Origin: Arthrobacter sp. | GTDB lineage: Bacteria; Actinomycetota; Actinomycetes; Actinomycetales; Micrococcaceae | Direction: 5' to 3' | Length of the DNA: 44,492 nt | NCBI GenBank assembly: GCA_031178585.1 | Contig: JAPSIT010000006.1 | Span: 1-44,492 of the forward strand | Shown: one piece after another, positions 1 to 8,095 of the stretch | How positions within the stretch are numbered: position 1 is the first letter of the stretch | Layout of the letters: each line of letters starts with the position of its first letter | Notes under the pieces: generated by a model | Seen by the model: the letters and a program-made list of their open reading frames with translations, nothing else | What the model was told of the DNA's origin: nothing | Databases searched by the model: none | Translations under genes and position numbers: made by a program

Positions 1-1
1 C

Positions 2-112
2 CTGATTGTGTTTGAGGTGCCGGACAACACCGCCGGCATCGTGGGCACCGTCCCGAAGGAAGAGGCACCAAAGCGCCGGGTCCGCCTGAGCGCCGTACTT
101 GATGAGGACTGA
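2..112 (+). CDS. C-terminal end of an unknown protein (partial)
   Basis: An open frame enters from the left edge and stops at TGA 110-112. Its last 36 residues begin LIVFEVPDN and end VLDED. The codons look like real actinobacterial coding sequence, with G/C in most third positions. The next gene starts one base after this stop, so the two are probably co-transcribed. I do not recognise a family from this short tail, and its function cannot be judged from the window. Confidence 0.6.
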   Translation: MIVFEVPDNTAGIVGTVPKEEAPKRRVRLSAVLDED

Positions 113-113
113 C

Positions 114-944
114 ATGATGAGCGGCAGGCACACAGGCGAACAGCACTCCCACACCGTGGAGGGCACCGATCCCCAGCTGTACGTCGCAGTGCATGAGCCC
201 AAGACGGACGCGAACCTGCGGCCCATCCTGCTGATCCACGGGTTCTCGTCCTCAAGCAAGCTGAACTGGGAGGACACCGGCTGGATCGCGGCACTCCTGG
301 ACGCCGGCCGCCGGGTCATCACGGTGGACCTTCCGGGCCACGGCCGCAGCGGCGCCCCCGAGGACATGGACTCCTATTCCCCCAGCCGCATCCGCGCGGA
401 CCTGCTGCAGATAGCGTTCGACGCCGGGGCCCGGCCTTTGGAGCCCGGCAACCCTTCCAGCGGGCTCGACGTGATCGGCTATTCCCTCGGTTCCCGGCTC
501 GCCTGGGAATTTGGTGCCACCCAGCCGGAGCTCGTGCACAAGCTGGTTCTGGGCGGGCCGAATATGGCCGACCCGCTGGCTGACTTCGACCTCATCGCTG
601 CCCAGCATTATCTGGCCGACGGCACGCCCATCGCCGACGAATCCACTGCCGGGCTGCTCAGGATGGCCCAGGCCCTGCCGAGCAACAACATCTTCGCGTT
701 GCTGTCCCTCATCGAGGCCATCAAAACCGAGCCCTATGACCCCTCCGAAGCGGTGCCGCACATGCCCATGCTGCTCATAGCCGGGGAAATCGATGAGCGC
801 GCCGCGTCCATGCCGCAGCTCGCCGAACTGGCTGCCAAGGCCGGATCCGCGGCAGAGCAGCTGGTCCTGCCCGGCCGGAACCACACCAACGCCGTGACCA
901 GCAGGGCCTTCAAGCAGGCGGCGATCCAGTTCCTCGCGAACTGA
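114..944 (+). CDS. alpha/beta-fold hydrolase
   Basis: A predicted soluble serine hydrolase of 276 residues; the substrate is unknown. The fold markers appear in the right order: oxyanion HG at residues 42-43 (LLIHGFSSS), GHGRSG near 75-80, nucleophile elbow GYSLG with Ser124, acid Asp227 in GEID, and His257 in GRNHTN. This is the full set for an esterase/lipase-type enzyme of usual length. GAGGA at 104-108 lies 5 bases before ATG 114 and 8 before ATG 117, so either may be used. In-frame starts at 99 and 102 would overlap the upstream gene and lack a ribosome site. The start sits one base after the preceding stop, which suggests an operon. It could also be an esterase, epoxide hydrolase or haloperoxidase-like enzyme. 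Confidence 0.85.
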   Translation: MMSGRHTGEQHSHTVEGTDPQLYVAVHEPKTDANLRPILLIHGFSSSSKLNWEDTGWIAALLDAGRRVITVDLPGHGRSGAPEDMDSYSPSRIRADLLQIAFDAGARPLEPGNPSSGLDVIGYSLGSRLAWEFGATQPELVHKLVLGGPNMADPLADFDLIAAQHYLADGTPIADESTAGLLRMAQALPSNNIFALLSLIEAIKTEPYDPSEAVPHMPMLLIAGEIDERAASMPQLAELAAKAGSAAEQLVLPGRNHTNAVTSRAFKQAAIQFLAN

Positions 945-962
945 CGGCACGGACCAGCTGAC

Positions 963-1032
963 GGCTCTGGACAGCTGAAGGTGCCGTGCAACTGGAGGGC
1001 TCTGGGCTGCTGAGGGCGCCGTGCAGCTGAGG
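963..1032. repeat. two imperfect 35-bp tandem copies
   Basis: The gap between the hydrolase and the phosphoribosyltransferase holds two adjacent 35-base units, 963-997 and 998-1032. They match at roughly four of five positions and share GGCTCTGG at the start and GCCGTGCA in the middle. A weaker partial copy may precede them. No function is evident. Confidence 0.55.
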
Positions 1033-1136
1033 CCCCCTCTGCCGAATCAGTCCCGTCTCCTTGGTAACTCTGCGGTCCCCCCGACAGGCAGCGGCGGTAC
1101 GCTGGAACTGAGGGCGGAAAGACCGGAAGTGGACCA

Positions 1137-1880
1137 ATGGGCATGGTTTTTGAAGACCGGGAGGAGGCCGGCAGGCGCTTGGCCGCGGCACTGCCGCAGT
1201 TCCGCGAACAGCCGGATACGGTGCTGCTCGGGCTTGCCCGCGGCGGTATTCCGGTGGCATGCGCTGCCGCCGAAGTCCTCCATCTTCCCTATGGCACGGT
1301 CCTGGTGCGCAAGCTCGGCATCCCCGGCCACGATGAGACGGCTTTCGGAGCCCTGGCGTACGCGGGTGCCATTGCCGCCGGCGAGACGGCTGAAGGTGTG
1401 GGATCATCCGCGCGTGACGTATATGGTTCGGGACAGGCAGCGTCCCTGTCGGAGGCCCGCAGGATAGTCCGGCTGCTCAACAGGCCGCTGGTCGAGCGGC
1501 TCCTGGCCAACGGGGCGCGGCAGGAATGGCTCGACCAGGTCGAGCGCCGCGAGCGTGGCGAACTGCTGCGCCGGGTGGAAGCGTACCCGGGCGAGAGCCT
1601 GGAGCTGCGCGGCAAGACGGCCCTGCTGGTCGACGACGGCCTCGCCACCGGGGCCACCATGCGCGCCGCAGTGGAGGCAGTCCGTTCAGCAGGCGCATCT
1701 CGGGTGGTGGCGGCCGCCCCTGTAGGGTCCATCGAGGCCGAAAGGTCCCTGTCACGGGTCTGCGATGTCCTGTGCCTGCATCTGCCGGGGAGGTTCCGGG
1801 CGGTGGGAAGTTTCTACAGGCATTTCGAGCAGCTGAGCGATGACGACGCCATCGGACTGCTGCACGGAGCCCACGCCTGA
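1137..1880 (+). CDS. phosphoribosyltransferase domain protein
   Basis: A type I phosphoribosyltransferase-fold protein of 247 residues. The PRPP-binding loop is clear: VDDGLATGATM at residues 165-175, two acidic residues followed by the Gly/Thr loop. The N-terminal LGLARGGIPVA (about 32-41) and the VLVRKLGIPGHDETAFGA stretch match the stand-alone family often annotated only as phosphoribosyltransferase. The substrate cannot be named; members are often stress-linked and not part of purine salvage operons. GGAAG at 1125-1129 sits 7 bases before ATG 1137 and fixes the start. The gene has its own 190-base upstream gap and ends before a strong palindrome shared with the convergent transporter gene. 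Confidence 0.85.
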   Translation: MGMVFEDREEAGRRLAAALPQFREQPDTVLLGLARGGIPVACAAAEVLHLPYGTVLVRKLGIPGHDETAFGALAYAGAIAAGETAEGVGSSARDVYGSGQAASLSEARRIVRLLNRPLVERLLANGARQEWLDQVERRERGELLRRVEAYPGESLELRGKTALLVDDGLATGATMRAAVEAVRSAGASRVVAAAPVGSIEAERSLSRVCDVLCLHLPGRFRAVGSFYRHFEQLSDDDAIGLLHGAHA

Positions 1881-1943
1881 GCAGCCCCTGCCGGCCCATA
1901 AACCCCCGTCCAGGATTTTGCAGACCTTCGGCTGCGGGGCCAC

Positions 1944-1979
1944 GGCTGCGGGCCCGGGCAGCTGCCCGGGCCCGCAGCC
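1944..1979. terminator. perfect 36-nt palindrome, probable bidirectional terminator
   Basis: All 18 base pairs around the centre (1961/1962) are complementary, and the arms are almost pure G/C. It lies between the convergent phosphoribosyltransferase and MHS transporter genes. A short T run (1986-1989) follows on the plus strand. Hairpin formation needs a small loop opened from the central CAGCTG. Confidence 0.7.
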
Positions 1980-2027
1980 TGCGAACTTTTGATTAATTGT
2001 GCGCGAGTGGTGTCTGCGCTGGAACCA

Positions 2028-3359
2028 TCAGTGGTGGCTGATTCCGAGCGGGCGCCCCCTGGTTTCCTTGGCCAGCAGCACACCCACGGCCGAGATCACG
2101 CAGAGGATCATGATGTAGATGCCGATGGATCCGGTCCAGTTGGTGCTCAACAGCAGCGACTCCGCGATCGTCGCGGCGAACGCCCCACCGAGGATGGCTC
2201 CGAACGCATAACCGATGGAGATGCCCGAGTAGCGCACGTTGGCGGGGAACATCTCCGCGTACATGGCGGACATCGGCCCGTAGGACAGGCCCAGGCCCAC
2301 CGTCAGGACGAACAGCGCGATGCCGTACAGCAGGATGTCCTTGGTATCGATGAGGGCGAACATCGGAATCATCCAGGCAAAGACGATGCCGTACCCAATA
2401 AGGAAGGTCTTGACGCGTCCAATCTTGTCGGACAGCCAGCCGCCGACCAGCGTGAAAATCAGCCAGCCGAAGGAAGCAAGAGTGGTGGCCAGCAGCACCG
2501 GCGGAGCAGGCATCTTCAGGACCCTGGTGGCATAAGAGATGAAGAAGGCGATCAGCAGGTAGCCGGCTGCGTTGTTGCCGATGAAGATCATGGTGGAATA
2601 GAGGACAGGCTTCTTGTAGTGGCGGATCAGCACGCCCAGGGGCGCCTTGCTCTCCGCCTTCCGGGCGGCCATCTCCTTGAACACGGGACTTTCAGCCACG
2701 GCCCGGCGGATCAGGTACCCGACGACAACCAGCACGATGGACAGCAGGAACGGCACACGCCAGCCCCAGGCAGCGAAGTCTTCCCGCGACATGCTCGAGT
2801 TGAGGAAGAACAGCAGGCCGGTGGCGAGGATCATGCCGACGGGCACGCCGATCTGCGGGTAGGCGCCGAACACTCCGCGCTTGCTCCTGGGGGCGTGCTC
2901 CACGGCCATCAGCGCCGCGCCACCCCACTCCCCGCCGGCCGAGAAGCCCTGGACAATGCGGAGTGTGATCAGCAGAACCGGAGCCCAGAAACCGATCTGG
3001 GCATAAGTGGGCAGCATGCCGATGAGGGCTGTGGCGGCACCCATCATGATGAGGGTGAAGACCAGCATGGCCTTGCGGCCCAGCCGGTCCCCAAGGTGGC
3101 CGGCAACCACGGCGCCGAGCGGGCGGAACAGGAAGCTGATGCCGATCAGGGCGAACGAAAGAATCTGCGCCAGGCCCGGATTCGAGGCCTGCAGCGGCGT
3201 GAGGAACAGCGGTGACAGCAGCGTTCCTGTGAGCTGGGCAAAGATAAAAAAGTCGTACCACTCAATGGTGGTGCCGACCAGCGTCCCGGCGAGGACTTTC
3301 CGTTCCTCGCGTTTGGTACTGGGACCCGCCTCTGAATCGACGGTGGAAGTTGGCGACAT
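2028..3359 (-). CDS. MFS transporter, metabolite:H+ symporter (MHS) type
   Basis: A 443-residue inner-membrane symporter with about 12 hydrophobic segments. The N-terminal GTTIEWYDFFIF and the loop GHLGDRLGRKAML are hallmarks of the MHS branch of the MFS, which includes ShiA, ProP, CitA and many aromatic-acid permeases. A polar first 20 residues precede the first membrane segment. GGAG sits 6 bases before ATG 3359. The gene is divided from the downstream monooxygenase genes only by a 176-base regulatory gap on the same strand. The likely job is uptake of the aromatic or carboxylic acid that HpaB/HpaC-type enzymes then hydroxylate. The substrate is inferred from context only. Confidence 0.88.
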   Translation of the reverse strand: MSPTSTVDSEAGPSTKREERKVLAGTLVGTTIEWYDFFIFAQLTGTLLSPLFLTPLQASNPGLAQILSFALIGISFLFRPLGAVVAGHLGDRLGRKAMLVFTLIMMGAATALIGMLPTYAQIGFWAPVLLITLRIVQGFSAGGEWGGAALMAVEHAPRSKRGVFGAYPQIGVPVGMILATGLLFFLNSSMSREDFAAWGWRVPFLLSIVLVVVGYLIRRAVAESPVFKEMAARKAESKAPLGVLIRHYKKPVLYSTMIFIGNNAAGYLLIAFFISYATRVLKMPAPPVLLATTLASFGWLIFTLVGGWLSDKIGRVKTFLIGYGIVFAWMIPMFALIDTKDILLYGIALFVLTVGLGLSYGPMSAMYAEMFPANVRYSGISIGYAFGAILGGAFAATIAESLLLSTNWTGSIGIYIMILCVISAVGVLLAKETRGRPLGISHH

Positions 3360-3441
3360 TGAAACTCCGTAGCTGGGCAGGCTAAGCGCCTGGGTGGGTG
3401 CCGGGCATTGCTTTCTGACCTCGATGTCACGATCGCTATTT

Positions 3442-3459
3442 ACTGATCGAACGGTCAGT
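3442..3459. promoter_or_regulatory. TetR-like operator palindrome
   Basis: An 18-base imperfect inverted repeat with arms ACTGATCGA and ACGGTCAGT (7 of 9 pairs) lies upstream of the MHS transporter, just downstream of its likely transcription start. The shape resembles TetR-family operators. No TetR gene is in the window. Confidence 0.4.
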
Positions 3460-3470
3460 TAGGTACGAGG

Positions 3471-3496
3471 ATACTATGGATGTGTGACAAAGCACA
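3471..3496 (-). promoter_or_regulatory. possible -10 box with CRP/GlxR-like site
   Basis: On the minus strand TAGTAT (3476-3471) can serve as a -10 box for the transporter. Immediately upstream, 3481-3496 reads TGTG-N8-CACA, the half-site layout of CRP/GlxR-family operators, though the inner bases differ from consensus. Its position over the promoter would suit repression. Confidence 0.3.
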
Positions 3497-3510
3497 CTTA
3501 ATTTTCCCGT

Positions 3511-3526
3511 GGGCCCTGCCGGGCCC
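3511..3526 (-). terminator. short GC hairpin after hpaB-like gene
   Basis: GGGCCC-TGCC-GGGCCC lies 10 bases beyond the stop of the oxygenase gene. Stem 6, loop 4, no T run on the minus strand. A weak terminator or attenuator between the oxygenase and transporter genes. Confidence 0.35.
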
Positions 3527-3535
3527 TTGAAAGCC

Positions 3536-4990
3536 TCAGTCCTGCCGGTGCAGGAACTCCCGGAGCCTGGCCCGGACCGGCTCCCGGTCGTAGGTGTTGA
3601 CGAGTGCTCCTGCCATCCGCACGGGGTCCCCAAAGAAGAAGTATTCGTAGAGGGACTGGCGCCCGGAGAAACCCGAGATGGACGCGTCAAAGGCCAGCTT
3701 GAAGAGCCGCACGCGTTCCGGGCCGGTCAGCGTCTTGCCCTGCAGGTAAAGATCGATGTCCGCCCTCGCCTCGCTGTTGACGTCGGCTTCACCGGGAAGG
3801 GCCATGAGGCCAGAGGCCGAAAATTTCCGGATGATTTGCGGGAAGCGTTGCGCGACCTTGGGGTACCAGTTCCGGGCAGCGTTGAGGGTGGTCCACTTCG
3901 GCAACATGACACCGGCCTCATTGGGTGCGGCGTCAGCCTCGGACGCGCGGACCAATGCCTTGCCGATTTCGACGTCGATGATCAGTTCCGCGATGTCCTC
4001 CTGGATGTGCTGGAACCCGTCAATGCCGATCGAATCGGCCAGTTCGGATGCCAGCCCCAGGAAGAACTCGCTCTTGGCGATCGTGCGGGTCACCACCTGG
4101 TGGGTCATGAGCGCGCCTGCGCCGGTCTCGGTATAGAAGGCGTTGCAGAGCTGTGGGTTGCCCAGCATGAAAATGCGCTCGTTCGGAACGAAGACGTCGT
4201 CGAAAATTGCTACGGCGTCCATTTCCTCATAGCGCGACGCCAACGGCTCGTCATGGGTGCTTCCGCCGTTGTAGAGGGACGTGCGGCACAGGTAGCGCAG
4301 CCCCGGGGTGTCGTTCGGAATGGCGAAGGCATAGGAGTAGGGGGCGTCTTCCGGACCGCCGCGCAGCACGGTGGACGGGAAGACCAGCAGCTCGTCCGCG
4401 ATAGGCGCGATGGTGGCGAGCATGCGGGCGCCGCGGACCACAATGCCGTCGCTGCCCTCGTCCACGACGTGCGCGGACAGCTGGCCCCCGAGCTGCTCGG
4501 AACCGGACACGGACCGGTTCACCTGGGGCGGGATCAGCGTATGGGTGGCGAGCGTGTCATTTTCGCGCGCCCATTCATAGTAGTTGCGGATGTTGTCGGC
4601 AAATTTGGGATCCGCCTGGGCGAACCATTTCTCCGCGGTGCCCAGTGCGGTGAGGGCGGAGTTCATGTAGTCCCCGGTGCGTCCCAGGAACCCGTTGGAG
4701 GCTTCGGCCCAGGTTGAGATCGCGGCCCTCCTGCGCCGCAGGTCTTCTTGGGTCCTGGGTACCAGGAAAGACGCGTTCACCAAGTCCCCGGTCGCTGGCG
4801 ACGGATATGTCAGTGCCTGCTGCTGCCTCTTGTCGTGCTGCATGTCGAACAGCTTCGCGTAGGACCTTGCCACGTTGCGGAAGGCGGGGTGCTCGGCAAC
4901 TTTTTCCCTGACCACCTCCCCCTCGATCACCACGTGCGGCGTCATGCCGTTGAGCTTGTCCAGGTACTGCTGGCCTGTACGGATTCCCAT
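3536..4990 (-). CDS. hpaB: FADH2-dependent monooxygenase, HpaB type (oxygenase component)
   Basis: The large component of a two-component flavin monooxygenase that ortho-hydroxylates phenolic substrates such as 4-hydroxyphenylacetate, using FADH2 from a partner reductase. The 484-residue length is normal. Residues 101-110 (FLGRTGDYMN) hold Arg104 and Tyr108, and LATHTLIPPQ holds His150; these match, in spacing, the Arg/Tyr/His residues I recall for Thermus HpaB. The C-terminal helical domain is complete (SGRQSLYEYFFFGDPVRM). GGAGAG precedes ATG 4990 by 4 bases. The reductase gene lies 59 bases upstream on the same strand, so the pair forms an operon with the reductase first. Chlorophenol- and nitrophenol-hydroxylating enzymes share this fold, so the true substrate is open. 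Confidence 0.85.
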   Translation of the reverse strand: MGIRTGQQYLDKLNGMTPHVVIEGEVVREKVAEHPAFRNVARSYAKLFDMQHDKRQQQALTYPSPATGDLVNASFLVPRTQEDLRRRRAAISTWAEASNGFLGRTGDYMNSALTALGTAEKWFAQADPKFADNIRNYYEWARENDTLATHTLIPPQVNRSVSGSEQLGGQLSAHVVDEGSDGIVVRGARMLATIAPIADELLVFPSTVLRGGPEDAPYSYAFAIPNDTPGLRYLCRTSLYNGGSTHDEPLASRYEEMDAVAIFDDVFVPNERIFMLGNPQLCNAFYTETGAGALMTHQVVTRTIAKSEFFLGLASELADSIGIDGFQHIQEDIAELIIDVEIGKALVRASEADAAPNEAGVMLPKWTTLNAARNWYPKVAQRFPQIIRKFSASGLMALPGEADVNSEARADIDLYLQGKTLTGPERVRLFKLAFDASISGFSGRQSLYEYFFFGDPVRMAGALVNTYDREPVRARLREFLHRQD

Positions 4991-5049
4991 TGTTCTCTCC
5001 AGTCGTCGTTGAACTGCAGGTGATGAATGCGGTGGCCTGTGAGGCGTTC

Positions 5050-5580
5050 CTAAAGAAGGTCCTCCATGCCGAGCTGGCTCTCCGGAAGGGTGGTAAAGGC
5101 ACTGTTGGCGAAGGCCAGAGCGTCTCCGCTGCGGTAGTTGAAGTCGGCAACCTCCCCGAGATACAGGGTGTGGTCACCGCCGTCGTATGCCGCCCAGGGC
5201 TTGCACTCAAACCAGGCCAGGACGTTCGAGAGGCGCGGCGCCGTCGCGCCTTCCACCCACAGCGGTTCCGAGCCGGGGCGTCCGGCAAAGTGCATGGCCA
5301 GCTGGCGCTGTTCTGCCCCCAGGATGTTCACGGTGAAGGGACGGCCGGCGAGCTCATCGTGGGCCCTGGTGTTACGGGCGATGCTGACCAGCACGAGCGG
5401 CGGCTCCAGGGAGACCGAGGTAAAGGAGTTGACAGTGATGCCGTGGCGTTTGGTTGCGCCGTCGAAGGTCACGATGGCGACGCCGGTGGCGAACCTGCCG
5501 AGGCTTCCGCGGAACCGGTGCGCCCGGGGAACCGAGGTCCTACCGGGGACGTCCGCAGGCGCCTCTGGCTTCGCTGTCAT
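5050..5580 (-). CDS. flavin reductase, HpaC-like component
   Basis: A 176-residue flavin:NAD(P)H reductase-like protein with the split-barrel flavin-binding domain. It reduces FAD for the adjacent oxygenase. Seen: RGSLGRFATGVAIVTF (about 24-39), then the flavin loop HGITVNSFTSVSLEPPLVLVSI, NTRAH and FTVNILG, all in family order. A run of about 20 polar residues precedes the domain. The start is ATG 5580, with GGAAGGGG about 8 bases upstream. It is the first gene of the reductase-oxygenase operon and faces the IclR regulator across a 169-base control region. Members of this family can serve several oxygenases, so exclusive pairing is an inference. Confidence 0.85.
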   Translation of the reverse strand: MTAKPEAPADVPGRTSVPRAHRFRGSLGRFATGVAIVTFDGATKRHGITVNSFTSVSLEPPLVLVSIARNTRAHDELAGRPFTVNILGAEQRQLAMHFAGRPGSEPLWVEGATAPRLSNVLAWFECKPWAAYDGGDHTLYLGEVADFNYRSGDALAFANSAFTTLPESQLGMEDLL

Positions 5581-5643
5581 CGCCGGTCCCCTTCCGTCAC
5601 GGCGCCCTCTTAGGATGTGCCCACTGACCTGCAGGAGGAGGAT

Positions 5644-5677
5644 ATTCTATAGTTGAACTTAGAATTCCTATATGGAA
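5644..5677. promoter_or_regulatory. divergent control region with IclR-like operator
   Basis: Between hpaC and iclR, TTCC-TATAT-GGAA (5665-5677) is an inverted repeat of the kind bound by IclR-family dimers. A second, TTCTA-N10-TAGAA, spans 5645-5664. On the minus strand TAGAAT (5649-5644) can be the -10 box of hpaC, which puts the first operator over its -35 region. This supports local control by the divergent regulator. Confidence 0.45.
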
Positions 5678-5749
5678 CGCTAGCCGAATGTAGTGCGCGG
5701 CACAAGACCTCGGACGGACAGGCCACTTCTCCAGCCTAGGATGGACACC

Positions 5750-6484
5750 ATGAACCCCATTGGCAGCGCCGCAGCACAGGCGGCCCCCGCCCAGGCCTCC
5801 CCGTCGCAGACGCTTTCCAGGGGTATCCGCGCCTTGGAAATCATGGCAGAGTCCGAGAACCCCCTCACGATCGCTGAGCTGGCCGACGCCATGGGTGTCC
5901 ACCGCTCCGTCGCCTACAGGATCCTGCGGACACTGGAAGACCACTCCCTGCTGGTCCGGGACGATGCCGGACGCGTTCAGCCCGGGCCGGGACTGGCCGT
6001 GCTCGCGAGGGGCGTTTCCCGCAACCTGCAGACTGCTGCCCTGCCTGAACTCACCCAGCTCGCCAATTCCCTCAACATGACCGCCTTTATCGCCGTATGG
6101 GACCATCAGGACTGCGTCACCCTCGTCACGGTGGAGCCCCGGCACTCGGCGCCGATGGTGGTGCAGCACCCCGGGTCCCGCCACCCCATCAGCAGCGGCG
6201 CGCCGGGCATTGCCATCCAGTCGGCACTCTCGGAAGACGACTGGAACCGGCTGGCGCCAACGGTGCCGTACCGGCCCGAGGCCGCCGAGGCCCGCAAGCG
6301 GGGCTTCGCGGCCAGCCACGACGAAGTCATCGCAGGCGTTTCTTCGCTGGCAGCCCCGGTCCGGGTGCCGGGCGGGCGGCCAGCCGCCGTCGCCGTCGTT
6401 TACATCCGCTCGTCCCAGGATCCGTCCGACATCGCCGCGGCGCTGACGCGAAGCGCGGCGCGGATTGAGTCGCAGCTGGCCTGA
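5750..6484 (+). CDS. IclR-family transcriptional regulator
   Basis: A 244-residue DNA-binding regulator. Residues 22-68 form the winged helix-turn-helix (TLSRGIRALEIMAE, then IAELADAMGVHRSVAYRILRT). The remainder is the IclR effector domain, with TAFIAVWDHQDCVTLV and RHPISSGAPGIAIQ. I prefer ATG 5750, which has AGGATGG 5 bases upstream; ATG 5741 and GTG 5693 are alternatives. It is divergent from the hpaC-hpaB operon, and two inverted repeats lie between them. IclR proteins often govern aromatic catabolism and may activate or repress; here it probably senses the phenolic substrate or a ring-cleavage intermediate. Ring-cleavage genes are not in the window. Confidence 0.85.
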   Translation: MNPIGSAAAQAAPAQASPSQTLSRGIRALEIMAESENPLTIAELADAMGVHRSVAYRILRTLEDHSLLVRDDAGRVQPGPGLAVLARGVSRNLQTAALPELTQLANSLNMTAFIAVWDHQDCVTLVTVEPRHSAPMVVQHPGSRHPISSGAPGIAIQSALSEDDWNRLAPTVPYRPEAAEARKRGFAASHDEVIAGVSSLAAPVRVPGGRPAAVAVVYIRSSQDPSDIAAALTRSAARIESQLA

Positions 6485-6485
6485 C

Positions 6486-6507
6486 TCCCCCGCCACTGGT
6501 CCGGGGA
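6486..6507. terminator. weak hairpin between convergent genes
   Basis: TCCCC (6486-6490) and GGGGA (6503-6507) can pair across a 12-base loop between the convergent iclR and MFS genes. No T run. Low confidence. Confidence 0.25.
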
Positions 6508-6535
6508 AGGAGCGACGGCAGCGGTTTGCACGCGC

Positions 6536-7975
6536 TCAGGGCGCCGGAGCGCCCGCTGTCAGCTGATGCTCCCGCTGGCCGGAGCGGACGACGACGGCGG
6601 CAGCCAGGCCGAATAGGAACAGCGCCGCTGCCGCAGCTATCGCCACGGTGAACGCCGCCGCGTAGCCCTGGCCCTGGGCCAGCTGGCCAGCCATCGACGA
6701 GCCCGCGGCCGTGCCGGCCACGATACCGCTGGCCAACGCCGTCATGACTGTGCCGAGACGGCCGGCAGGTGCCACCACCCCGCCGAACGCAAAGGCGGTC
6801 ACCATGACCGGGCCAACCGGGAGGCCGAGGAGCAGCAAGGTCAGCACCATAGCCTCCACAGTGTCCGGCAGGAGCAGCAGCGCGGACAGCCCTGCCATGG
6901 CCGCGGCACACGCTAGCCACCGGGCAGCGGCGGTGAACCGTGCCGGCCAGTATGCCACGGAAAAGGCCGCAGCTGCCGAACTCAGGCCCATCACTGAATA
7001 CAGCAGACCGGCCGCCTCCGGCGTCGCGTGGGCAGCAGAAAAAGAAATCAGGGCCGTCTGCGTGGAGCCGAAAAAGGTGCCCATGCAGACCATCGCCAGC
7101 ACCGGGACGGCGACGGCGGCCGAGCCGGCAAACCGCCGCCGGACGGGTACCGCAGAGGACCCTCCCTGCTGTGGGCGTTGCGCTGCGGCGCCTTCATGTC
7201 TGCCGCTCCGCTGTCTGTTGCTCCGCTGCCTGCCGTTCCTGGGAACCGCACGATGCGTCGGGTGGATGGCGAAGGCCGGCACGAGTGTGATGGTCAGTGC
7301 CGCGGCAAGGGCCAGCGGCAGCCACGGTGCAACGAAACTGGCGAGCAGGCCCACCAGGGCCGGGCCCAGCACGAACGTGAGTTCGTCCGCGGTGCTTTCG
7401 TAGGAGAGCGCCGTGTCCAGGTCGGTGCCGCCGTTTTGCCGGGAGCTGCTGCCTTGTCCGGAGCCGTTGCCTTGTTCTGCACTGCTGCTGTGTGGGGCCT
7501 TCGAGGTCAGCGCCATCCACCGCACGCGCGCGAGAGGCCCCACCTGGGGGCAGCTGACACCTGAGAGGAAGGCCGCGGCAAGGACCGGCGCTGCAGCGGC
7601 AAATCCTCCATCCGCACTGGCGGTGCCGAAGCTACCGCTGCTTGGGAAGGAGTAGGACAGCGCAATCAGGGCAAGGACCGCGGCCGCGTTCAGCAGGGCG
7701 GAAACCAGCAGGACTCCCCGCTGGCCCCGGCGGTCCGCCAAAGCGCCCAGAACAGGTGCACCGAGGGCTGACCCGATCCCCACCGCCCCGGCTGCTGTTC
7801 CGCCGATCGCATACGAACCGCTCACGGAGGTGACGAGGGTCAGGGTTCCTACGGTCAGCATCGCAAGCGGCAGGCGTGCGAACAGGCCAAGGGGAAGGAA
7901 GGTGCTGCCGGCCAGCTGCGGCAGCCGCGCTAATCGTGAGGTAGAGGGGGCAGGCGCTTGTGAAGTGGTGGTCAT
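6536..7975 (-). CDS. MFS transporter, unassigned subfamily
   Basis: A 479-residue membrane protein with about 12 hydrophobic segments and the MFS loop-2 motif GALADRRGQRGVLL near residue 95. The central half carries two polar, low-complexity stretches: one rich in Ser/Gly/Gln before TDLDTALSYESTADELTF, and a basic one rich in Arg/Gln before the seventh segment. It may be an exporter, but no substrate is evident. ATG 7975 has no good Shine-Dalgarno site. A very strong one (8007-8016) instead precedes an out-of-frame ATG at 8003. No earlier in-frame start exists, so 7975 stands, and translation may depend on re-initiation. It lies downstream of sbcC on the same strand. Confidence 0.8.
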   Translation of the reverse strand: MTTTSQAPAPSTSRLARLPQLAGSTFLPLGLFARLPLAMLTVGTLTLVTSVSGSYAIGGTAAGAVGIGSALGAPVLGALADRRGQRGVLLVSALLNAAAVLALIALSYSFPSSGSFGTASADGGFAAAAPVLAAAFLSGVSCPQVGPLARVRWMALTSKAPHSSSAEQGNGSGQGSSSRQNGGTDLDTALSYESTADELTFVLGPALVGLLASFVAPWLPLALAAALTITLVPAFAIHPTHRAVPRNGRQRSNRQRSGRHEGAAAQRPQQGGSSAVPVRRRFAGSAAVAVPVLAMVCMGTFFGSTQTALISFSAAHATPEAAGLLYSVMGLSSAAAAFSVAYWPARFTAAARWLACAAAMAGLSALLLLPDTVEAMVLTLLLLGLPVGPVMVTAFAFGGVVAPAGRLGTVMTALASGIVAGTAAGSSMAGQLAQGQGYAAAFTVAIAAAAALFLFGLAAAVVVRSGQREHQLTAGAPAP

Positions 7976-8000
7976 GTATCCGGGCTCGTTTAGTTCTGCG

Positions 8001-8016
8001 CATCGTCCCTCCTCCC
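8001..8016 (-). promoter_or_regulatory. strong ribosome-binding site before an out-of-frame ATG
   Basis: On the minus strand GGGAGGAGGG (8016-8007) is followed 3 bases later by ATG 8003-8001. That ATG opens a different frame from the MFS gene, whose start lies 28 bases further on. The new frame runs to 7632 but looks like a shadow once inside the MFS gene. It may be a translated leader, or mark a frameshift in the 8003-7975 segment. Confidence 0.4.
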
Positions 8017-8095
8017 GATGCGCGCGACCCGGTAACCCTCCGATTGTACTGGAGTGGCCTGTTTGTCCTGAAAGCGCTCGGTCAAGATGTGCGGG

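Noticed and set aside
1989..3215. Antisense frame of 408 codons opposite the MHS transporter
   Set aside because: Product is charged and motif-free; the transporter on the other strand is clear.
3509..4717. Antisense frame of 402 codons opposite the hpaB-like gene
   Set aside because: It is a high-GC shadow; the minus-strand product has the HpaB catalytic residues.
7632..8003. 123-codon frame starting at ATG 8003 after a strong ribosome site
   Set aside because: Most of it lies inside the MFS gene and reads as out-of-frame sequence. Kept only as a regulatory observation.
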